NCBI GenBank assembly: GCA_965230225.1
Contig: CBDDKM010000010.1
Location: 558,001 to 622,000, forward strand
From: CALSMU01 sp965230225
Lineage (GTDB): Bacteria; Bacteroidota; Bacteroidia; Flavobacteriales_D; Parvicellaceae
Direction: 5' to 3'
Length of the DNA stretch: 64,000 bases
Numbering within the stretch: position 1 is the first letter of the stretch; each line of letters opens with the position of its first letter. The notes under the pieces were generated by a model. That model saw only the letters and a list, made by a program, of their open reading frames with translations. It was not told the DNA's origin and did no database searches. Below, in pieces: positions 61,998 through 64,000 of the stretch. Both the position numbers and the translations under genes were made by a program.

Positions 61998-63358
61998 GCG
62001 TCCCAGATGCCCGACGCAGTTCCGTTAATAATTTTGTGATACTGTAATGGCTGGAACAACACCCTAAGACCAATGCAAATACAAGAAGCCAGTATTACCC
62101 CTGTACTTCCCATATCTAAATTTACGGCAAAATACCACGATAACGGAATGTTAAGTATCATTACTATTATTGAGTGGTATAAACTTAGCTTCACCTTTCC
62201 TACTCCACTTAAGAAATAAGAATAAATCATTAACCCGGTATTTAATAGCCCCCAAACCGCCATTAAAAGTGATAACTCGAATGGGACAGTAAAGCCTACC
62301 CACCACTCTATTACAATATCAGACAAGAGTAACATAACCACTACAATCCCTACACCTACAAACCAAATGCGCATAACCTTTTTAGTGGTTCTTCTAATCC
62401 AGTCCATATCTTTTTTAGCATAAGCATCTGTAAATGCCGACCAAAATGGAGTGGTAAAAATGGTAAAGACAACGATCAAGAAATTAAAGTACTTATAAGC
62501 TACTTGATAAGGAGTTACATCTGCCGGGCCAGTCGCATGGGAAATGATCATATTATCCGTAGCCACTACTACTAAGGAAGCTACATGCATAAGAAAAAAC
62601 TTCACCCCCAAATTCAACAAATCCTTCGACTGTGAAAAGTCTACCAAAGCAAATGAAGGGCGGTATTTTTTATACTGCGTAGAAAACAAGTAAAGAGTAG
62701 CCAGAATGTGTACTAATAAATTAGCACCGGTAATGATGGTACCCAATAATAATATTGAGCCCTCGCCTTCTTTTTGTCCATGTGTTAAGAACAATCCCCC
62801 TACACTTGCGAGAGTTACCACATTTACCACTGTATTAACTGCTCCTGCCAAAGCTGGTTTTTGATCGGCTACCAAGATGGTTTTTATCAGCTGAAACACA
62901 AACTGCATAGCAAACATGGCAAATACGACCACCATTAACCACCGCACCTGATCAACTAAATGATCGGGAAATTGAAATACCACTTGCCAATCAATAATAA
63001 ACGAAAGAGGAACTGAAATTACCAATATCCCTGTGGCAATAAGGGCAATTAACGCAAATGTTGTACTCACAAATACCCTGGCTTTTTGGTGTTCATCCTG
63101 AGCAACAGATTCTGCAAATTTATTTCTTAAGCCATTTCCCAACCCAAAATCGAAAAAGGCGAACCAGGCAAGAAATGATGAAATAGTTAACCAAACTCCA
63201 AATGTTTCTTTAGATAAATAAGCTAAACAGAGCGGAAGAAGAATATAGGAAACACCTGTATTAAAGATTCGCAAAAAAAACAATCCAAGAATGTTCTTTT
63301 TGGCTTTGACACTTCTTTCGTGCCCATCCTGGAAATAGGAACGAATCCGACCAATCAT
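61994..63358 (-). CDS. Polysaccharide flippase (Wzx-like, MATE/MOP superfamily)
   Basis: A 454-residue polytopic membrane protein with about 12-14 helices. N-terminal segment ILGLFFLRIFNTGVSYILLP and YLSKETFGVWLTISS match polysaccharide flippases of the lipopolysaccharide biosynthesis type. The start overlaps the end of the tyrosine kinase gene (TAATG), so kinase and flippase form one transcript. Fourth flippase in this window. Likely serves cluster 2. Confidence 0.87.
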   Translation of the reverse strand: MIGRIRSYFQDGHERSVKAKKNILGLFFLRIFNTGVSYILLPLCLAYLSKETFGVWLTISSFLAWFAFFDFGLGNGLRNKFAESVAQDEHQKARVFVSTTFALIALIATGILVISVPLSFIIDWQVVFQFPDHLVDQVRWLMVVVFAMFAMQFVFQLIKTILVADQKPALAGAVNTVVNVVTLASVGGLFLTHGQKEGEGSILLLGTIITGANLLVHILATLYLFSTQYKKYRPSFALVDFSQSKDLLNLGVKFFLMHVASLVVVATDNMIISHATGPADVTPYQVAYKYFNFLIVVFTIFTTPFWSAFTDAYAKKDMDWIRRTTKKVMRIWFVGVGIVVVMLLLSDIVIEWWVGFTVPFELSLLMAVWGLLNTGLMIYSYFLSGVGKVKLSLYHSIIVMILNIPLSWYFAVNLDMGSTGVILASCICIGLRVLFQPLQYHKIINGTASGIWDA

Positions 63359-64000
63359 TATTTGTTTTTCTTCTTTTTTAAGAGTCCTTTTAAACCTCCT
63401 GAGGTTTCATCTTCTTCGTAGTAACCATGTCCATATCCATAGCCATAGCCGTAACCATATCCATAGCCGTAGCCATACCCATAACCTCTTTTGCTCATTT
63501 GTACAGCGTTGTAAACAAGAGCAACGTTATGAAGTTTACCAGATTTATACAATGCTTCAAGGTTTTCTAAATGAGGTTTAACAGTAACATTCTGACGTAC
63601 AATTACCAGGTTCACATCGGCATATTTAGAAACCAACAAGCTATCAGTTACCAATCCAATTGGAGGAGTATCAATTACTATTCGGTCGTACTTTTTCTTC
63701 AACTCTTCAATTAACAGGTCCATTCTTTCCGACTCAATTAACTCAGATGGATTAGGTGGAATCGGACCTGACGGGATAATGTCCAACCCATCTATTATCC
63801 CACTGTTTTGAATAATATCTTCTAAAGAAGAGCTTCCTGCCAAGTAGGTACTGATTCCAACGGTATTGGACAAATTAAAATCGTCAATAATCTTTGGCTT
63901 TCTTAAATCTAACCCCAGCAACACTGTCTTCTTTCCACTCATTGCAATGATGGAAGAGAGATTCATGGAGGTAAACGTTTTTCCTTCCGTACTTACAGAG
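63358..64000 (-). CDS. Bacterial tyrosine kinase, Wzc/CpsD-type C-terminal part (cut by window edge)
   Basis: The kinase end of a polysaccharide co-polymerase, open to the right edge. The frame reads SVSTEGKTFTSMNLSS just inside the edge, which is the Walker A loop. Then comes the Walker A' type segment VLLGLDLRKPKI, and Walker B as YDRIVIDTPPIG. The C-terminus holds a (Gly-Tyr)9-Gly-His-Gly-Tyr-Tyr tail (63418-63486), the autophosphorylation cluster. The family regulates capsule/EPS assembly by tail phosphorylation; the membrane part lies beyond the window. It is the upstream partner of the flippase gene. Confidence 0.92.
   Translation of the reverse strand, partial: SVSTEGKTFTSMNLSSIIAMSGKKTVLLGLDLRKPKIIDDFNLSNTVGISTYLAGSSSLEDIIQNSGIIDGLDIIPSGPIPPNPSELIESERMDLLIEELKKKYDRIVIDTPPIGLVTDSLLVSKYADVNLVIVRQNVTVKPHLENLEALYKSGKLHNVALVYNAVQMSKRGYGYGYGYGYGYGYGYGYGHGYYEEDETSGGLKGLLKKKKNK
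63433..63486 (-). repeat. Nine-fold Gly-Tyr dipeptide coding repeat
   Basis: On the minus strand, nine tandem GGN TAY units (ggt tat, ggg tat, ggc tac and so on), giving (GY)9, followed by Gly-His, Gly-Tyr-Tyr. Third-codon positions vary, so it is maintained at protein level rather than being a fresh expansion. Confidence 0.9.

Noticed and set aside
63418..63486. Short periodic repeat that looks like a CRISPR or variable tandem array
   Set aside because: The 6-base period is explained by Gly-Tyr codons inside the kinase gene. No spacer structure and no cas genes are present.

Overview
This 64 kb window is a chromosomal segment of a member of the Bacteroidota, most likely the Flavobacteriales. 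The signs are Bacteroidota-type promoters (-7 box TAnnTTTG, best case TTTG-N19-TAACTTTG at 11232-11262), almost no Shine-Dalgarno sequences, low GC content, signal peptides ending in AQ or GQ, and lineage-typical genes: GIN-domain and DUF4097 proteins, a Wzi-like outer-membrane protein, and a tyrosine kinase with a Tyr-Gly tail. I found no tRNA, rRNA, CRISPR, insertion sequence or phage gene. Coding density is very high: the longest gene-free stretch is about 260 bases (33445-33704).

1-15 kb is mostly housekeeping. A truncated glpD overlaps a lipid-kinase gene. A five-gene minus-strand operon (2004-5648) encodes a GIN-domain lipoprotein, a small outer-membrane protein, an ECF sigma factor, its probable membrane anti-sigma factor and a DUF4097 protein, which looks like an envelope-sensing regulon. 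Then come a cyclase-family hydrolase, trxB, a SulP transporter, an M23 peptidase, and an operon of a small coiled-coil protein, zapA and rny closed by a strong terminator.

13.5-31.2 kb is polysaccharide cluster 1, mostly on the plus strand. It has three flippases, two polymerase/ligase-like proteins, a UDP-GlcNAc 4-epimerase-like enzyme, glycosyltransferases, a PIG-L deacetylase next to an LpxD-like acyltransferase, a DegT aminotransferase and an initiating sugar transferase. A short Wzz-like protein and an unusual dimethylformamidase-like membrane protein lie on the minus strand in the middle.

31.2-39.9 kb is a regulatory and envelope island: a TPR/SpoIIE phosphatase, a second ECF sigma factor followed by a probable membrane-anchored partner, three small secreted proteins sharing a basic motif (one resembling the GldM C-terminal domain), a SPOR-like protein and an outer-membrane barrel.

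39.9-64 kb is polysaccharide cluster 2, mostly on the minus strand. From the promoter side at 60.2 kb it runs through glycosyltransferases, a methyltransferase, acyltransferase, two AsnB-type amidotransferases, a polymerase, a fused dehydrogenase/oxidoreductase, a lipoprotein, a VpsJ-like protein, DUF354 and an unusual sugar transferase, ending with the Wzi-like protein. A divergent plus-strand pair (TylF-type methyltransferase, sulfotransferase) starts from a palindromic promoter region. A flippase and the C-terminal half of a Wzc/CpsD-type tyrosine kinase reach the right edge. Together the two clusters look able to make more than one complex surface polysaccharide carrying amide, methyl, acyl and possibly sulfate groups. 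Names rest on motif recognition by eye; no database search was run.
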